DNA from: Undibacter mobilis
Lineage (GTDB): Bacteria > Pseudomonadota > Alphaproteobacteria > Rhizobiales > Xanthobacteraceae
DNA length: 64,000 nucleotides
Reading direction: 5' to 3'
Assembly (NCBI RefSeq): GCF_003367195.1
Contig: NZ_QRGO01000001.1
Span: 2,032,501-2,096,500 of the forward strand
Part shown: piece after piece, positions 51,607-64,000 of the stretch
Position numbering within the stretch: the first letter of the stretch is position 1
Layout of the letters: each line of letters opens with the position of its first letter
Notes under the pieces: generated by a model
The model's database searches: none
Told to the model about the DNA's origin: nothing
Seen by the model: the letters and a program-made list of their open reading frames with translations, nothing else
Program-made: the position numbers and the translations under genes

Positions 51607-53073
51607 GTGGTCTTTCCATCCGCCGACGCCAAGCGTCCCGGGTTTTCCGCGCTGCGCGCGGTTCCAGCCTCTGTGGCTTGGCCCGTGGCGGTGGCGTCGC
51701 TGATGTATGTGATGTTGCTGGCGCTGGGCGGCAAGCTGCTCAACGACGCCGACACCTACTGGCAGATCGCGCTCGGCGACTGGATGATCGCCAACCGCGC
51801 CGTGCCGCATGTCGATGTCTATTCCTGGACGATGGCGGGCGAGCCGTGGATCTCCAGCCAGTGGCTGGCGCAGGTGATCTTCGCCGCGGTTTACAACGCG
51901 GTCGGCTGGAGCGGCGTCGTCGCGATCAGCGCGCTGGCGATCGCGTCGGCCTTCGGCCTGCTGGCTTATCATCTGATGCGGCATCTTGCCCCGATGCCGG
52001 CGCTGGTCCTCACCGTGGCCGCCTTCGTGCTTGCCGCGCCGCATATGCTGGCGCGGCCCCACGCGCTGGCGCTGCCGGTGATGGTGCTGTGGGTCGCGGG
52101 GCTGGTGCGCGCCGCCGATGAGAAGCGCGCGCCGTCATTCTGGCTGCTGCCCCTGATCGCGCTGTGGGCGAATCTGCATGGCGGCTTCACCTTCGGTCTG
52201 TTCCTGATCGCGCCGGTCGCGCTCGAGGCGCTGATCAATGCAAAGGCGCAGGAGCGGATGCGGGTGGTGCTGCGCTGGGCGTTGTTCGGCGTTGCCGCGC
52301 TCGCCGCCGCGTGCATCACGCCCTACGGGCCGGAGTCGATTCTGGTGACGCGGCGCATTCTTGGCCTGGGGCCGGCACTGGCGCTGATCGGCGAATGGCA
52401 GCCGGAAAATTTCGCCAGGCTCGGCGGTCTGGAAATCTGTCTGCTCGCGGCGATCGGCTTTCTGCTCTATCGCCGCATCACGCTGCCGCCGGTGCGCATC
52501 CTCGTTGTGCTCGGTCTCGTGCATATGGCGCTCAGCCAGTCGCGCAGCGGTGAGATGCTGGGCCTTGTTGCGCCGCTGTTCCTGGCCGCGCCTTTGGCGC
52601 CGCAACTTGGCGGCCGTGCCGCCGGCGATGCGAAGCCGCTCTATACGGCCGCCGCCGCGGCGCTCGTGCTGTTCGCCGCGGTGATGAGCGTGGTTCTGCC
52701 GCTGTCGCTGCGTTACTCACCGCGCGCGGAGGTGTCGCCGGCCGGCGCGGCTGCGGCGGTGAAGGCATCCGGCCGGACGCATCTGCTCAATTCCTACGAC
52801 TTCGGCGGCTATCTGATTGCACAGGGCGTCAAGCCGTTCATCGACGGTCGCACCGAGCTCTATGGCGCAGATTTCTTCCTGCGCCACGATGCCGCGGTGA
52901 ATCTCAAGAATGTCAGCGTGTTCTACGATCTGATGCGGGCACGCGATATCGACGTCACCTTGCTGGCGCCGTCGACGCCGGCGGTCGGTCTGCTCGACCG
53001 TATGCCGGGCTGGACGCGCGTCTATGCCGATGACACTGCCGTCGTGCATGTGCGGACGGACGCCGCGCGCTAG
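51607..53073 (+). CDS. Polytopic membrane protein, GT-C-like hypothetical
   Basis: A protein of about 488 residues with roughly ten predicted helices. The conserved-looking start LLNDADTYWQIALGDWMIANRAVPH-DVYSW resembles polyprenyl-linked glycosyltransferase-type membrane proteins (GT-C fold), where acidic residues in the first loop are catalytic; this is pattern only. The C-terminal soluble part holds GGYLIAQGVKPFIDGRTELYG. The start is uncertain: a GTG at 51607 with AGAGGG upstream is preferred over the TTG at 51505. Divergent from the thiC operon. Confidence 0.7.
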   Translation: MVFPSADAKRPGFSALRAVPASVAWPVAVASLMYVMLLALGGKLLNDADTYWQIALGDWMIANRAVPHVDVYSWTMAGEPWISSQWLAQVIFAAVYNAVGWSGVVAISALAIASAFGLLAYHLMRHLAPMPALVLTVAAFVLAAPHMLARPHALALPVMVLWVAGLVRAADEKRAPSFWLLPLIALWANLHGGFTFGLFLIAPVALEALINAKAQERMRVVLRWALFGVAALAAACITPYGPESILVTRRILGLGPALALIGEWQPENFARLGGLEICLLAAIGFLLYRRITLPPVRILVVLGLVHMALSQSRSGEMLGLVAPLFLAAPLAPQLGGRAAGDAKPLYTAAAAALVLFAAVMSVVLPLSLRYSPRAEVSPAGAAAAVKASGRTHLLNSYDFGGYLIAQGVKPFIDGRTELYGADFFLRHDAAVNLKNVSVFYDLMRARDIDVTLLAPSTPAVGLLDRMPGWTRVYADDTAVVHVRTDAAR

Positions 53074-53091
53074 CCGCGGCCGTTGCGCTGC

Positions 53092-53400
53092 TCAGTAGCA
53101 GTAGTTCCGCGACACGCGGTGATAGCTGCCATCACGATGTTTGCGCCAGCAGCGACCGTCGTACCAGTAGTAACGGCCGCGGGGCTCCATCTGCGAACCG
53201 ATCGCGGCGCCGGCAGCGGCACCAATGATGCCGCCGGCGACAGCGCCGCCGGCCTTGCCGGTCGCAGCGCCGCCGACGACTGCGCCGATACCGCCGCCGA
53301 TGATCGCACCGCCAATGGTATTGTTCTGCGCCGCTGCCTGCCGCACGGGCAACAAAGCGAGCAACGCCAAGACTACCAGAACACCGACCTTCCGAACCAT
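53092..53400 (-). CDS. Glycine-zipper secreted protein
   Basis: A 102-residue protein with signal peptide VGVLVVLALLALLPVRQAAAQ. Residues 28-72 form a glycine zipper: GGAIIGGGIGAVVGGAATG and GGIIGAAAGAAIGSQ with Gly every 4 residues, which inserts into membranes. The C-terminal part is aromatic and Cys-containing (RYYWYDGRCWRKHRDGSY). Similar proteins (YMGG/RcnB-like or Rick_17kDa families) occur in Rhizobiales; role uncertain. Confidence 0.85.
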   Translation of the reverse strand: MVRKVGVLVVLALLALLPVRQAAAQNNTIGGAIIGGGIGAVVGGAATGKAGGAVAGGIIGAAAGAAIGSQMEPRGRYYWYDGRCWRKHRDGSYHRVSRNYCY

Positions 53401-53527
53401 GGATTTGACCCTCCGAAACCCATCCGCAGAGATTTGTAGAGCATATTCGGAGGGCCCGCCATTGCGTTCGACTCGCTGCCCCCCGCAATGACAAAGGGAG
53501 ACATCGCAGCGATGACGACGGCGTCGG

Positions 53528-53550
53528 GGCTCACGAATACAAAGTGAGCC
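53528..53550. repeat. Hairpin GGCTCAC-N9-GTGAGCC downstream of DUF4403
   Basis: Seven-base perfect arms with a 9-base loop, directly beyond the stop of the DUF4403 gene (minus strand). No U tract, so a terminator role is possible but weak. Confidence 0.5.
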
Positions 53551-53553
53551 GAA

Positions 53554-55206
53554 TTACATCCTCGGCAATTGCGTGACGCTGATCCGTGCCGTGCCTTCGG
53601 CTTCGGCGATGATGCGCAAGGTGTTGGAGTCGAAGGCGATGCCGTTGAGGCGGAGGCTGTTGATCGCGGTATCGACCGCGACGCCCTGGCCGGCCTGCCG
53701 GAAGTCGGCCATCGCCTCGCCGATTTTCTTCTTGGCATCGTTGAGGAAGGGCGTGAGATCGATCATGGCGTTGTCGGCCAGAGCCTGTTGCAGGTAGGGC
53801 ATGGCCGCACGCGCCGCGGTGCCGAGCAGGCCGTACGCCGCTTCCGTCTCCACCGCCAGCGAGATGTCGGTGAGGCGCAGAATCTGCGTTTGCGGATCGA
53901 GCTTCGGGCGGCCCCAGATATCGACATCGGCCTCGGCGCCGAAGCCGAACCAGCTCTTGCGCTCGCGTGCCTTGACACGCAGCGAGATCAGCAGGCGATC
54001 GTCGGCCGCGGCCAGAGAGGCACGTAGCACCTCGACTTCGACCGCCGCGCTTGCGTCTTCGGGGAAGCGCTTGCCCTTCAATTGGGCGTTGATCAGCTTG
54101 TTGAGCTCGGTGAACGGCACGTCGATCGGCACGCCGACTACCAGCTTGCCGTTTTCCATCGGCGGCACGAGTTCGAGCGACGCCGGGAACGGGCAGGCCG
54201 GCTTGGTCGCCTGCGCCAGGATGCGCGTCTCGGCCTGAACGCCGATCACCAGCGTGACGTTTCGCGCATCGATCTGCGGCTGCGCGGCAGCGGCGCGCAC
54301 CGGCTTCATCTCCAGCCACAATGCGGGCAGGCCGGTATTGCCGCCGCCCAGCGGAATCGAGCGGCACATCTTCTGCCACTGCTCGCGCGCCGTCACTTCG
54401 ACGATCGGATCGTTGCGGATGCGGCCTTCGAAATTGGCCACCTGCTGGTTCACCTGTTGCTCGATCAGGGGCTTGGCCTCACCGGCCATGTTGAGACGAA
54501 TGCCGGCGATGTTGATCGCGCTGTCGGCAACGCTGATCTGCGCCGCGAGATTGGGATGAACGCGCCAGTTGGTGGCGAATTCGGGCCGCGAGCGCACGGT
54601 GACCTGGCTGCGCAATTCGACGTTCTGATCGAGCACGCGGCCAGCCAGTCCGCCGATAGCCTTGTTGAGATCGCCGCCGAGCTGGCCACCGCCAAGCAGG
54701 CCGCCGAGCGCGCCGGCGACGCCGCCGGTCAGGTTGCCGGCGGCCGCGCCGAGTTGGCCGGTAATGTGCAGATTGCCGGTCAGCGGCGTGTTGACGGTGA
54801 GTTCACCGGCGCGGCCGCTTACCGCCATGTTGCCGCGATTGACCGTGAGGCCGATGTCGGCCTTCTGCAGCAGGCCGCTGACCGGATTGCCGCTCTGACC
54901 GGAGAAATTGCGCGGCGTCGAGGCTTCGATCGAACGCTGGATGGCGTCGATCGACACGGCCACCGGCGCGATCACGTAAGACGGACGCGACAGCGGCGGT
55001 AATGGCGGCAACGGCTCGAGCTTGGCGGCGACGCGGCTGGCTTGATTGGCCGGCGGAAAGAAGCGGTCGAGCGCCCACAAGGTGGCGGCGAAGAACAGCG
55101 CCACGACGATGAGCGCGCCGGCGATCACGCGGAAGCGGCGCGACCGGCCGAACCACCGCAGCGGTGCGGTGATCACATAGAAAATGGCGTCGAAAATTCG
55201 TCCCAT
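53554..55206 (-). CDS. DUF4403 family protein
   Basis: A 550-residue protein. An N-terminal membrane helix VIAGALIVVALFFAATLWAL (residues 25-44) anchors a large extracytoplasmic part of repeated amphipathic strands. RPSYVIAPVAVSIDAIQRSIE near residue 75 is the DUF4403 start pattern; ending IRLNGIAFDSNTLRIIAEAEG and VTQLPRM is typical. Related to AsmA/TULIP-like lipid-binding folds in my view. Function unknown. Ends next to a hairpin. Confidence 0.88.
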   Translation of the reverse strand: MGRIFDAIFYVITAPLRWFGRSRRFRVIAGALIVVALFFAATLWALDRFFPPANQASRVAAKLEPLPPLPPLSRPSYVIAPVAVSIDAIQRSIEASTPRNFSGQSGNPVSGLLQKADIGLTVNRGNMAVSGRAGELTVNTPLTGNLHITGQLGAAAGNLTGGVAGALGGLLGGGQLGGDLNKAIGGLAGRVLDQNVELRSQVTVRSRPEFATNWRVHPNLAAQISVADSAINIAGIRLNMAGEAKPLIEQQVNQQVANFEGRIRNDPIVEVTAREQWQKMCRSIPLGGGNTGLPALWLEMKPVRAAAAQPQIDARNVTLVIGVQAETRILAQATKPACPFPASLELVPPMENGKLVVGVPIDVPFTELNKLINAQLKGKRFPEDASAAVEVEVLRASLAAADDRLLISLRVKARERKSWFGFGAEADVDIWGRPKLDPQTQILRLTDISLAVETEAAYGLLGTAARAAMPYLQQALADNAMIDLTPFLNDAKKKIGEAMADFRQAGQGVAVDTAINSLRLNGIAFDSNTLRIIAEAEGTARISVTQLPRM

Positions 55207-55290
55207 CGGTCCGCTCCGCTCGATTCGTCGCGTGCGGATTTTAGGCCGATGAGCGGCGCGTGACCAGCAGCGCGGCTGATCAGGTTTGTG

Positions 55291-56217
55291 TCACGAAGGC
55301 CGTCCCATCCGGTGCAGCTTCAGCACGTTCCAGACCACGTCGCTCGCCGGCGTTGGGATGCCGGACGCGCGGCCCAGCGCACGCACCTTGCCGCCGAGCC
55401 AGTCGAGCTCGAGTCGGTTGCCGCGCTCGAGATCGTGCGCCATCGAGGCTTTCATGCCGGGCTCGATCGTGCCGGCGATCTGCGCCATGCGCTCGTCGAT
55501 GAATGCGTGATCGAGCGCGACGCCTTTGGCGCGGCCGACGGCGTAAGCTTCCTCCATCAACTGCCTGAAGAAGTCGCGCAGGTCCGGATCGGCGGCGATC
55601 GGTCCGATCGATGAGCGGAAGGTTGCGGTCGCGCCGGACATGGCGGTGAGGAAAATGAATTTCTGCCAGCGCTCGCGTTCGATGTCGCTCGAGAGTTCGA
55701 GGCTGAGCCCGGCCGCCTTGCCGGCGGCGACAAAGGCGTCGAGCGTCGCATCCGGCTTCTTGTCCGCGCGGCCGAACACCATGCGCGCGAAGGCGCTGGT
55801 GTGTTTGATGACGCCGGGCGCGGCAATGGTGGTGGCGATGTAGGTGACGCCGCCCACGGTCTGCTCCGCACCGAGGATCGGGGCAATGCGCTCGACGCTG
55901 TCGACGCCGTTCTGCAAGGTGATGACGCGGGTCGCGTCATTGACCAGCGGCTTCGTCAGTTCGGCGGCGCTTTCGGTGTCCCAGAGCTTGACGGCGAACA
56001 GCACGACATCGACGGGGCCGACGTCTTTCGGATTGTCGGTGACATTGACCTTGGGCAGATGCAGGTCGCCATGCACGCTCTCAAGCTTCAACCCGTTGGC
56101 CTTGATGGCCGCGAGATTGGCGCCGCGCGCGATAAAGAAGACGTCGTGCCCGGCGGCGGCAAGCCGCGCGCCGAAGTAACCGCCGACGGCGCCTGCCGCC
56201 ATTGCCGCAATCCGCAT
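55291..56217 (-). CDS. 2-dehydropantoate 2-reductase family protein (PanE-like), copy 2
   Basis: A 308-residue NADP-dependent reductase from the ATG at 56215-56217 (GGGAG upstream). The nucleotide motif region IAAMAAGAVGGYFGARL replaces the first Gly of the usual GxGxxG by Ala7. The rest follows PanE: LFAVKLWDT, TLQNGVDSVERI and ERWQKFIFLTAMSGATATF. It is a paralogue of the gene at 33230, about 30 percent alike by eye. One of the pair may act in another pathway. Preceded by a terminator that ends the L,D-transpeptidase gene. Confidence 0.85.
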   Translation of the reverse strand: MRIAAMAAGAVGGYFGARLAAAGHDVFFIARGANLAAIKANGLKLESVHGDLHLPKVNVTDNPKDVGPVDVVLFAVKLWDTESAAELTKPLVNDATRVITLQNGVDSVERIAPILGAEQTVGGVTYIATTIAAPGVIKHTSAFARMVFGRADKKPDATLDAFVAAGKAAGLSLELSSDIERERWQKFIFLTAMSGATATFRSSIGPIAADPDLRDFFRQLMEEAYAVGRAKGVALDHAFIDERMAQIAGTIEPGMKASMAHDLERGNRLELDWLGGKVRALGRASGIPTPASDVVWNVLKLHRMGRPS

Positions 56218-56266
56218 GATGAGGCTCCCGCATTCATGTACGGGTGTGGCTATAGCATGCGCGCGC

Positions 56267-56303
56267 AAAAAAGAGCCCGGCGAAACCGGAAGGTTTGCCG
56301 GGC
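56267..56303 (-). terminator. Rho-independent terminator of the L,D-transpeptidase gene
   Basis: On the minus strand GCCCGGCAAACC pairs with GGTTTCGCCGGGC around a TTCC loop, followed by TCTTTTTT (12-13 bp stem with one bulge). 27 bp beyond the stop of the gene at 56331. Confidence 0.88.
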
Positions 56304-56330
56304 AGTTTTGGGAGGTTCAGTCGAAAACGT

Positions 56331-57104
56331 TCAGTAAATCCCACGCGGGCGGATGGTCTGCCATGTGCGCTCGGCCGGGCCGGGGGCCGCCGACGCATAG
56401 GATGACGTGGCTTCGTCCGAGAGCGCCGACACAGTCTGCGGCGCGTCGCGACGGGCGCGCGCTTCGGTGGTCTGCGGCAGCACAATCACCTTGGCGCCGG
56501 TCTGCACGCGATCATAAAGGTCGATGACGTCGTCGTTGGTGAGGCGGATGCAGCCGGACGACACGTTCTTGCCGATGGTCGACGGATCGTTGGTGCCGTG
56601 AATGCGGTACATCGTGTTGCCGATATACATGGCACGGGCGCCGAGCGGATTGCCGGGACCGCCAGCGGTGAAGCGCGGCAGATAAGGCTGGCGCTCGATC
56701 ATTTCGGCCGGCGGATGCCAGTCCGGCCACTCGGCTTTGCGCGACACCTGCTTCACGCCCGACCAGGTGAAACCTTCGCGGCCGACGCCGATGCCGTAGC
56801 GCAGGGCCTTGCCGTTGCCGAGCACGAGATAAAGATAAGTGTTCGGCGTATCGACAATCACCGTGCCGGCGGCTTCGCGGGTGGCATAATCGACAATCTG
56901 GCGCTGCAGCCGCGGATCGAGCTGCGCATCCTCATTGCCGAGCTGGTCGTCATATTGAAGGTCGGGCGAAAGCTGCTGCGGCGCGGCCTGCATTTGCGGC
57001 GGCGCCAGGAAAGCGACTTGCGACTGCGCGTGAGCGGCGCCCGACAATGCGAGCGCGGCGATCAGCGCGGCGAGCGAACCTGCGGTCTTAATGTTGGTGA
57101 ACAT
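56331..57104 (-). CDS. L,D-transpeptidase (YkuD family), copy 2
   Basis: A 257-residue secreted enzyme. Signal peptide GSLAALIAALALSGAAHAQ, then a Gln/Pro-rich linker. The catalytic motif is HGTNDPSTIGKNVSSGCIRL near residues 180-199, with catalytic His and Cys, and SRKAEWPDWHPPAEMIERQPY precedes it. Forms 3-3 crosslinks or lipoprotein attachment to peptidoglycan. Longer than copy 1 because of a C-terminal extension after residue 215. Ends at a strong terminator. Confidence 0.93.
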   Translation of the reverse strand: MFTNIKTAGSLAALIAALALSGAAHAQSQVAFLAPPQMQAAPQQLSPDLQYDDQLGNEDAQLDPRLQRQIVDYATREAAGTVIVDTPNTYLYLVLGNGKALRYGIGVGREGFTWSGVKQVSRKAEWPDWHPPAEMIERQPYLPRFTAGGPGNPLGARAMYIGNTMYRIHGTNDPSTIGKNVSSGCIRLTNDDVIDLYDRVQTGAKVIVLPQTTEARARRDAPQTVSALSDEATSSYASAAPGPAERTWQTIRPRGIY

Positions 57105-57241
57105 CTTACCCTCCGAACACGAAGTCGCGTGTCATTCGTGTAGGCAAGTACGAGGGTGGGGGCTGTGTTCCCCATCACAATGCGGTCAAATATGCGACAA
57201 AGCAGGGAACCGGCTGCAATGATTGGCGTTTTGGCGCGGGA

Positions 57242-57736
57242 TCATTTCCGCGTGTGCCACCCGACCACGGCGTCCGGCGCGCTGTCGGTTGAGGCAAAGT
57301 AGGGTTTGATGTCCAGCAGCGGCGTGCCGTCGAGGCAGTCCAGCCCGACCACGCTCAGTTTGTTGCCGTCGACATCGTTGAGCTTCACCACGCTCATGGC
57401 GATCGGGTTGGGCCGCGCCGGCGAGCGCAGCGCAAAGGTGCCGCGCTGGACCCCGTATTGGCCGGGCACCTGCCGCACCAGATTTCGAGGCGCCTTGTCC
57501 ATCCAGTAAAGCAGCACGAGGTGGCTGCAGGTCTCGACCTCCTTGAGGGCCGGGACCCATTGCGGGTCGAGTTCGACGGTGCAGACCGCGTCGGATGCGC
57601 GGGCGTTCTTCGGGCAGTCCTTGCGCTCCTTCCAGGGGGTGCGGATGCGGCCAATGAAATAGACCCCCGCGTCGAAATCGGCCGGCAGGTCGACCGTCAC
57701 TTCGCCCTCGCGGACGCCAAAATCGGGATTTGCCAT
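57242..57736 (-). CDS. trmO: tRNA (N6-threonylcarbamoyladenosine(37)-N6)-methyltransferase TrmO-like
   Basis: A 164-residue TsaA/TrmO-family protein with a beta-barrel fold that methylates t6A37 in tRNA using SAM. Landmarks: FIGRIRTPWKERKDCPKNA (27-45), VQRGTFALRSPARPNPIAMSVVKL near residue 100, and GLDCLDGTPLLDIKPYF, all typical. The ATG at 57734-57736 is preferred over the upstream frame to 57838. Divergent from the sahR-metF-metH operon with 181 bp between. Confidence 0.88.
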   Translation of the reverse strand: MANPDFGVREGEVTVDLPADFDAGVYFIGRIRTPWKERKDCPKNARASDAVCTVELDPQWVPALKEVETCSHLVLLYWMDKAPRNLVRQVPGQYGVQRGTFALRSPARPNPIAMSVVKLNDVDGNKLSVVGLDCLDGTPLLDIKPYFASTDSAPDAVVGWHTRK

Positions 57737-57846
57737 GGCGGTCTCTTCCTCGTCATTCCGGGAGGAGCATAACGCCCCGTTCACCCTCGCCCATACCATC
57801 CGTTGGGGACGGCGGGTACCGCCCTTGCGGGGCCACATTTAAGCGT

Positions 57847-57862
57847 ATAAAGATATCCTTAT
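57847..57862. promoter_or_regulatory. Candidate SahR-type operator ATAAAGATATCCTTAT
   Basis: An imperfect 16-bp palindrome (ATAA-A-GATATC-C-TTAT), about 55 bp upstream of the sahR start codon. Size and symmetry fit a homodimeric ArsR-type helix-turn-helix. Binding by the adjacent regulator is inference. Confidence 0.6.
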
Positions 57863-57917
57863 GTGGTGGGAGCCCGCCCAAGCCGGGAATGCTCCCGAAA
57901 AAGCCAGTTCGGACACG

Positions 57918-58928
57918 ATGCCCCAGACGCCGCAGAGCCACCTCGGTTTCGACGCCCTTAACGCGGTCCTCAAGGCCGCCGGGGAGGAAACGCGGCTGCG
58001 CGTGCTGGCCTTGCTCGCCGAAGCGGAACTGACCGTCTCCGACCTCACCGACATCCTGCGCCAGTCGCAGCCGCGCATTTCGCGGCACCTCAAGCTGCTG
58101 GTCGAGGCCGGGCTGATCGAGCGATTCCGCGAAGGCACCTGGGCATTCTTTCGCCTCGCCGAGCATGGCGAGGCCGCCGAGGTCGCGCGTGCGCTGCTCA
58201 GCCATCTCGATCCCGCCGACCGTACGATCACCCGCGACCGCGATCGGCTGACCTCGGTGCGCAAGGCGCGCGCCGCCGCGGCGCAAGCCTATTTCCGCGA
58301 ACACGCCGCCGACTGGGACCGCATCCGCAAGCTGCATGTCGCCGACGAAGCGGTGGAAGCCGCGATTATCAAGGCGCTGGCCGACAAGCCGTTCAGGTCG
58401 CTTCTGGATCTGGGCACCGGCACCGGTCGCATGCTCGAACTGTTTGCGCCGCGGATCGAACGCGGCCTTGGCCTCGATCTGTCGCCGGACATGCTGCTTC
58501 TCGCCCGCGACCGGCTTGAGCGCGGCGGTCTGAAGAATTGCAGCGTGCGTCAGGGCGATCTCTACGACCTGCCGCTCGCCGACGACTCCTTCGATGTCAT
58601 CATCCTGCATCAGGTGCTGCACTTCCTTGACGACGGCGGCCGCGCCATCCGCGAAGCCGCGCGCGTGCTGCGGCCCGGCGGCCGTCTGCTGGTCGTCGAT
58701 TTCGCGCCGCATGAACAGGAATTCCTGCGCGAGCAATTTGCGCATCGCCGTCTCGGCTTTTCGCCGGAGACGGTGACGCAATGGATCGTGCAGTCCGGCC
58801 TTGAGCCGATGATGCACAAGAGCCTCCGGCCGCGGCCGGGCTCTGCAGGCAAGATCGCCGTGTCGTTGTGGCTGGCGCGCGATGTCCGCGCGCTGATGGC
58901 GCAGCCGGCGAAGCGAGAGGTGGCGTAA
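57918..58928 (+). CDS. ArsR-family regulator fused to a methyltransferase domain (SahR-type)
   Basis: A 336-residue protein from the ATG at 57918. Residues 10-95 are an ArsR winged helix (EETRLRVLALLAEAELTVSDLTDIL, SQPRISRHLKLLVEAGLI). Residues 150-290 form a class I SAM-binding domain: LLDLGTGTGRMLELFAP and GLDLSPDMLLLARDRL. This architecture matches SahR, an S-adenosylhomocysteine-sensing regulator of methionine-cycle genes in Proteobacteria; the link is supported by the operon with metF and metH. The stop overlaps the metF start (TAATG). Confidence 0.82.
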   Translation: MPQTPQSHLGFDALNAVLKAAGEETRLRVLALLAEAELTVSDLTDILRQSQPRISRHLKLLVEAGLIERFREGTWAFFRLAEHGEAAEVARALLSHLDPADRTITRDRDRLTSVRKARAAAAQAYFREHAADWDRIRKLHVADEAVEAAIIKALADKPFRSLLDLGTGTGRMLELFAPRIERGLGLDLSPDMLLLARDRLERGGLKNCSVRQGDLYDLPLADDSFDVIILHQVLHFLDDGGRAIREAARVLRPGGRLLVVDFAPHEQEFLREQFAHRRLGFSPETVTQWIVQSGLEPMMHKSLRPRPGSAGKIAVSLWLARDVRALMAQPAKREVA

Positions 58929-59839
58929 TGATCAGTCAGTTGCGTCCGAGCCGGTTCATGCCGGCCGGTCATAATCGCATCGATGTGTCCTTCGAGTTCT
59001 TCCCGCCCAAGGACGAGGCGATGGAAGCCACCTTGTGGGACGCGATCACCCGCCTGGCGCCGCTGATGCCGCAATTCGTTTCGGTGACCTATGGCGCCGG
59101 CGGTTCGACCCGCGAGCGCACGCACGCCACGGTGAAGCGCATTCTCGCCGAAACCGCGCTGACGCCCGCCGCGCATCTGACCTGCGTCGCCGCCACGCGC
59201 GAGGAAATCGACGGCATCGTGCGCAATTATCACGATGCCGGCGTGCGCCATCTGGTGGCGCTGCGCGGCGACCCGATCACCGGCGCCGGCGACAAATACA
59301 CGCCGCATCCGGGCGGCTACGAGAACGCGGCGGCGCTGGTTGCCGGCATCAAGCGCATCGCACCGGATTTCGAGGTGTCGGTGTCGGCCTATCCCGAACG
59401 GCACCCGGATTCCCCGACGCTCGAAGCCGATATCGACACGCTCAAGCGCAAGGTCGATGCCGGCGCGACGCGGGCGATCACGCAATTCTTCTTCGAGAAC
59501 GATCTCTACTTCCGTTATCTCGATCGCGTGCGGGCCCGGGGCATCGACATTCCGATCGTGCCCGGCATTCTGCCGGTGCAGAATTTCGGCGCCGCCAGGA
59601 ATTTCGCGGCGCGCGCCGGCGCCACCGTGCCGGCCTGGCTGGCCGAACGTTTCGCCGGGCTCGATCACGATCCGGCGACGCGCAAGCTGATCGCCGCGGC
59701 GGTCGCTGCCGAGCAGGCGATCGATCTCCTCGATCGCGGCATCACCTCGTTCCACTTCTACACCATGAATCGCGCCGATCTCGTCTATGCGATCTGTCAT
59801 CTGCTGGGTCTGCGCCCACAGGTGCAGGAGGCGGCGTGA
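58928..59839 (+). CDS. metF: Methylenetetrahydrofolate reductase (NAD(P)H)
   Basis: A 303-residue (beta/alpha)8 flavoprotein that reduces 5,10-methylene-THF to 5-methyl-THF. Typical elements: [13 protein letters not shown] near the N-terminus (catalytic Glu in FEFFPPK), [29 protein letters not shown] and [21 protein letters not shown] is also conserved. Starts by overlapping the sahR stop and its stop overlaps the possible upstream metH start, giving a tight three-gene operon for methionine synthesis. Confidence 0.96.
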   Translation: MISQLRPSRFMPAGHNRIDVSFEFFPPKDEAMEATLWDAITRLAPLMPQFVSVTYGAGGSTRERTHATVKRILAETALTPAAHLTCVAATREEIDGIVRNYHDAGVRHLVALRGDPITGAGDKYTPHPGGYENAAALVAGIKRIAPDFEVSVSAYPERHPDSPTLEADIDTLKRKVDAGATRAITQFFFENDLYFRYLDRVRARGIDIPIVPGILPVQNFGAARNFAARAGATVPAWLAERFAGLDHDPATRKLIAAAVAAEQAIDLLDRGITSFHFYTMNRADLVYAICHLLGLRPQVQEAA

Positions 59840-59856
59840 ATCAGGAGTTACGTGAC

Positions 59857-63603
<3,747 letters not shown>

Positions 63604-63789
63604 AGGCCGTCACCTTCAGAGCAGCATTTTCCGGCGCCTCGTCGCGAAAGTACTATCGCTTTTGCCAGCAAGCGGTAGTCGGGTGTTGGCAGAACTCCTA
63701 ATTTACTGTTTCCGTTTGCGTCTTGTGAACGAGACGCAGATACAAATAATTGTATCCGACGGCCTGCTCATGTGCATCGGAGTTCTTTT

Positions 63790-64000
63790 TTGATCGGGTT
63801 GTTAAAGACAAAATCCCTGCGCTACTGGGTTGGGCTCGGCATGCTCGTCGCGCTGCTGCCGGTCGTTGTATCGGCCACCGGTGGCTACCTGTTGCTCAAT
63901 TGGGGTGTCATCGCGCCGTTCCACGACGTTTCTTCTCGTCAGCGGCAGCAGGTCATCCCGGCGCAAAAGCTCCGCGTCATGCTTTGGGAAGCGCTGTCGT
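63790..64000 (+). CDS. N-terminal part of a membrane sensor-like protein (cut by window edge)
   Basis: Open to the window edge from a TTG at 63790, preceded by GGAG with 7 bases spacing. The visible 70 residues include LRYWVGLGMLVALLPVVVSATGGYLLL, a membrane helix (about 12-38), then a periplasmic-looking part with VSSRQRQQVIPAQKL. This layout resembles the start of a GGDEF/EAL or histidine kinase signalling protein, but the domain that would settle it is outside the window. Confidence 0.5.
   Translation, partial: MIGLLKTKSLRYWVGLGMLVALLPVVVSATGGYLLLNWGVIAPFHDVSSRQRQQVIPAQKLRVMLWEALS

Noticed and set aside
59035..59856. Upstream extension of the metH frame through metF
   Set aside because: The region before 59836 is metF in another frame; MetH homology begins only after the GTG start.

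Overview
The window is GC-rich chromosomal DNA from an alphaproteobacterium, most likely Hyphomicrobiales (Rhizobiales) close to the Xanthobacteraceae/Nitrobacteraceae (Pseudolabrys- or Bradyrhizobium-like). This rests on gene content (DUF1236, DUF930, DUF2019, MaoC pairs, a PetP/PetR-like MarR plus two-component cluster, lgt-midA-pgeF order) and on rhizobial-type palindromic intergenic repeats. I saw no rRNA, tRNA, insertion sequence or CRISPR array. Taxonomy is inference.

Layout. 0-6.8 kb: end of an AzlCD exporter, a CxxC protein, DMT and MFS transporters, an RraA-like aldolase, an APH/AAA kinase fusion and ilvE. 7-9.9 kb: a MarR regulator, response regulator and histidine kinase, divergent from ilvE. 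9.9-19.4 kb: tetR, proC, YbjN, a YdjM-like protein, prs, a lipoprotein, pgeF, midA, lgt and ubiK. 19.4-25.5 kb: a LysR/aldo-keto reductase pair, a ~500-bp structured non-coding block, then rplY-pth-ychF and two MaoC hydratases. 25.5-42.3 kb: many small secreted, lipoprotein and hypothetical genes with panE, a 3-hydroxyacyl-CoA dehydrogenase-type gene, an L,D-transpeptidase, an FAD monooxygenase, a LysE exporter and a second non-coding block. 42.4-48.8 kb: an accessory cluster of a solitary SecD-P1-like domain, two possible YbjN-fold proteins, an orphan BrnA, a double-DUF2019 protein, a PD-(D/E)xK-like nuclease with a KYxPDQPRVPAG..GGQW module, a DUF4304 protein and further immunity-like genes. 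48.3-51.5 kb: the thiamine locus, with a TPP riboswitch, a 138-aa membrane protein and thiC; a diverged second copy of the thiC 3' end lies about 0.7 kb downstream. 51.6-57.7 kb: a polytopic membrane protein, a glycine-zipper protein, DUF4403, a second panE, a second L,D-transpeptidase and trmO. 57.8-63.6 kb: a SahR-type ArsR/methyltransferase regulator, metF and metH in one overlapping operon. The right edge cuts a membrane sensor-like gene.

How parts work together: the sahR-metF-metH operon covers homocysteine remethylation, probably feeding back through SAH. The riboswitch couples HMP-P synthesis, and the unknown membrane protein, to TPP. lgt-midA-pgeF and two L,D-transpeptidases serve envelope biogenesis. 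The 42.4-48 kb genes look like an effector and immunity neighbourhood next to a duplicated gene end, and are the best candidate for something undescribed.
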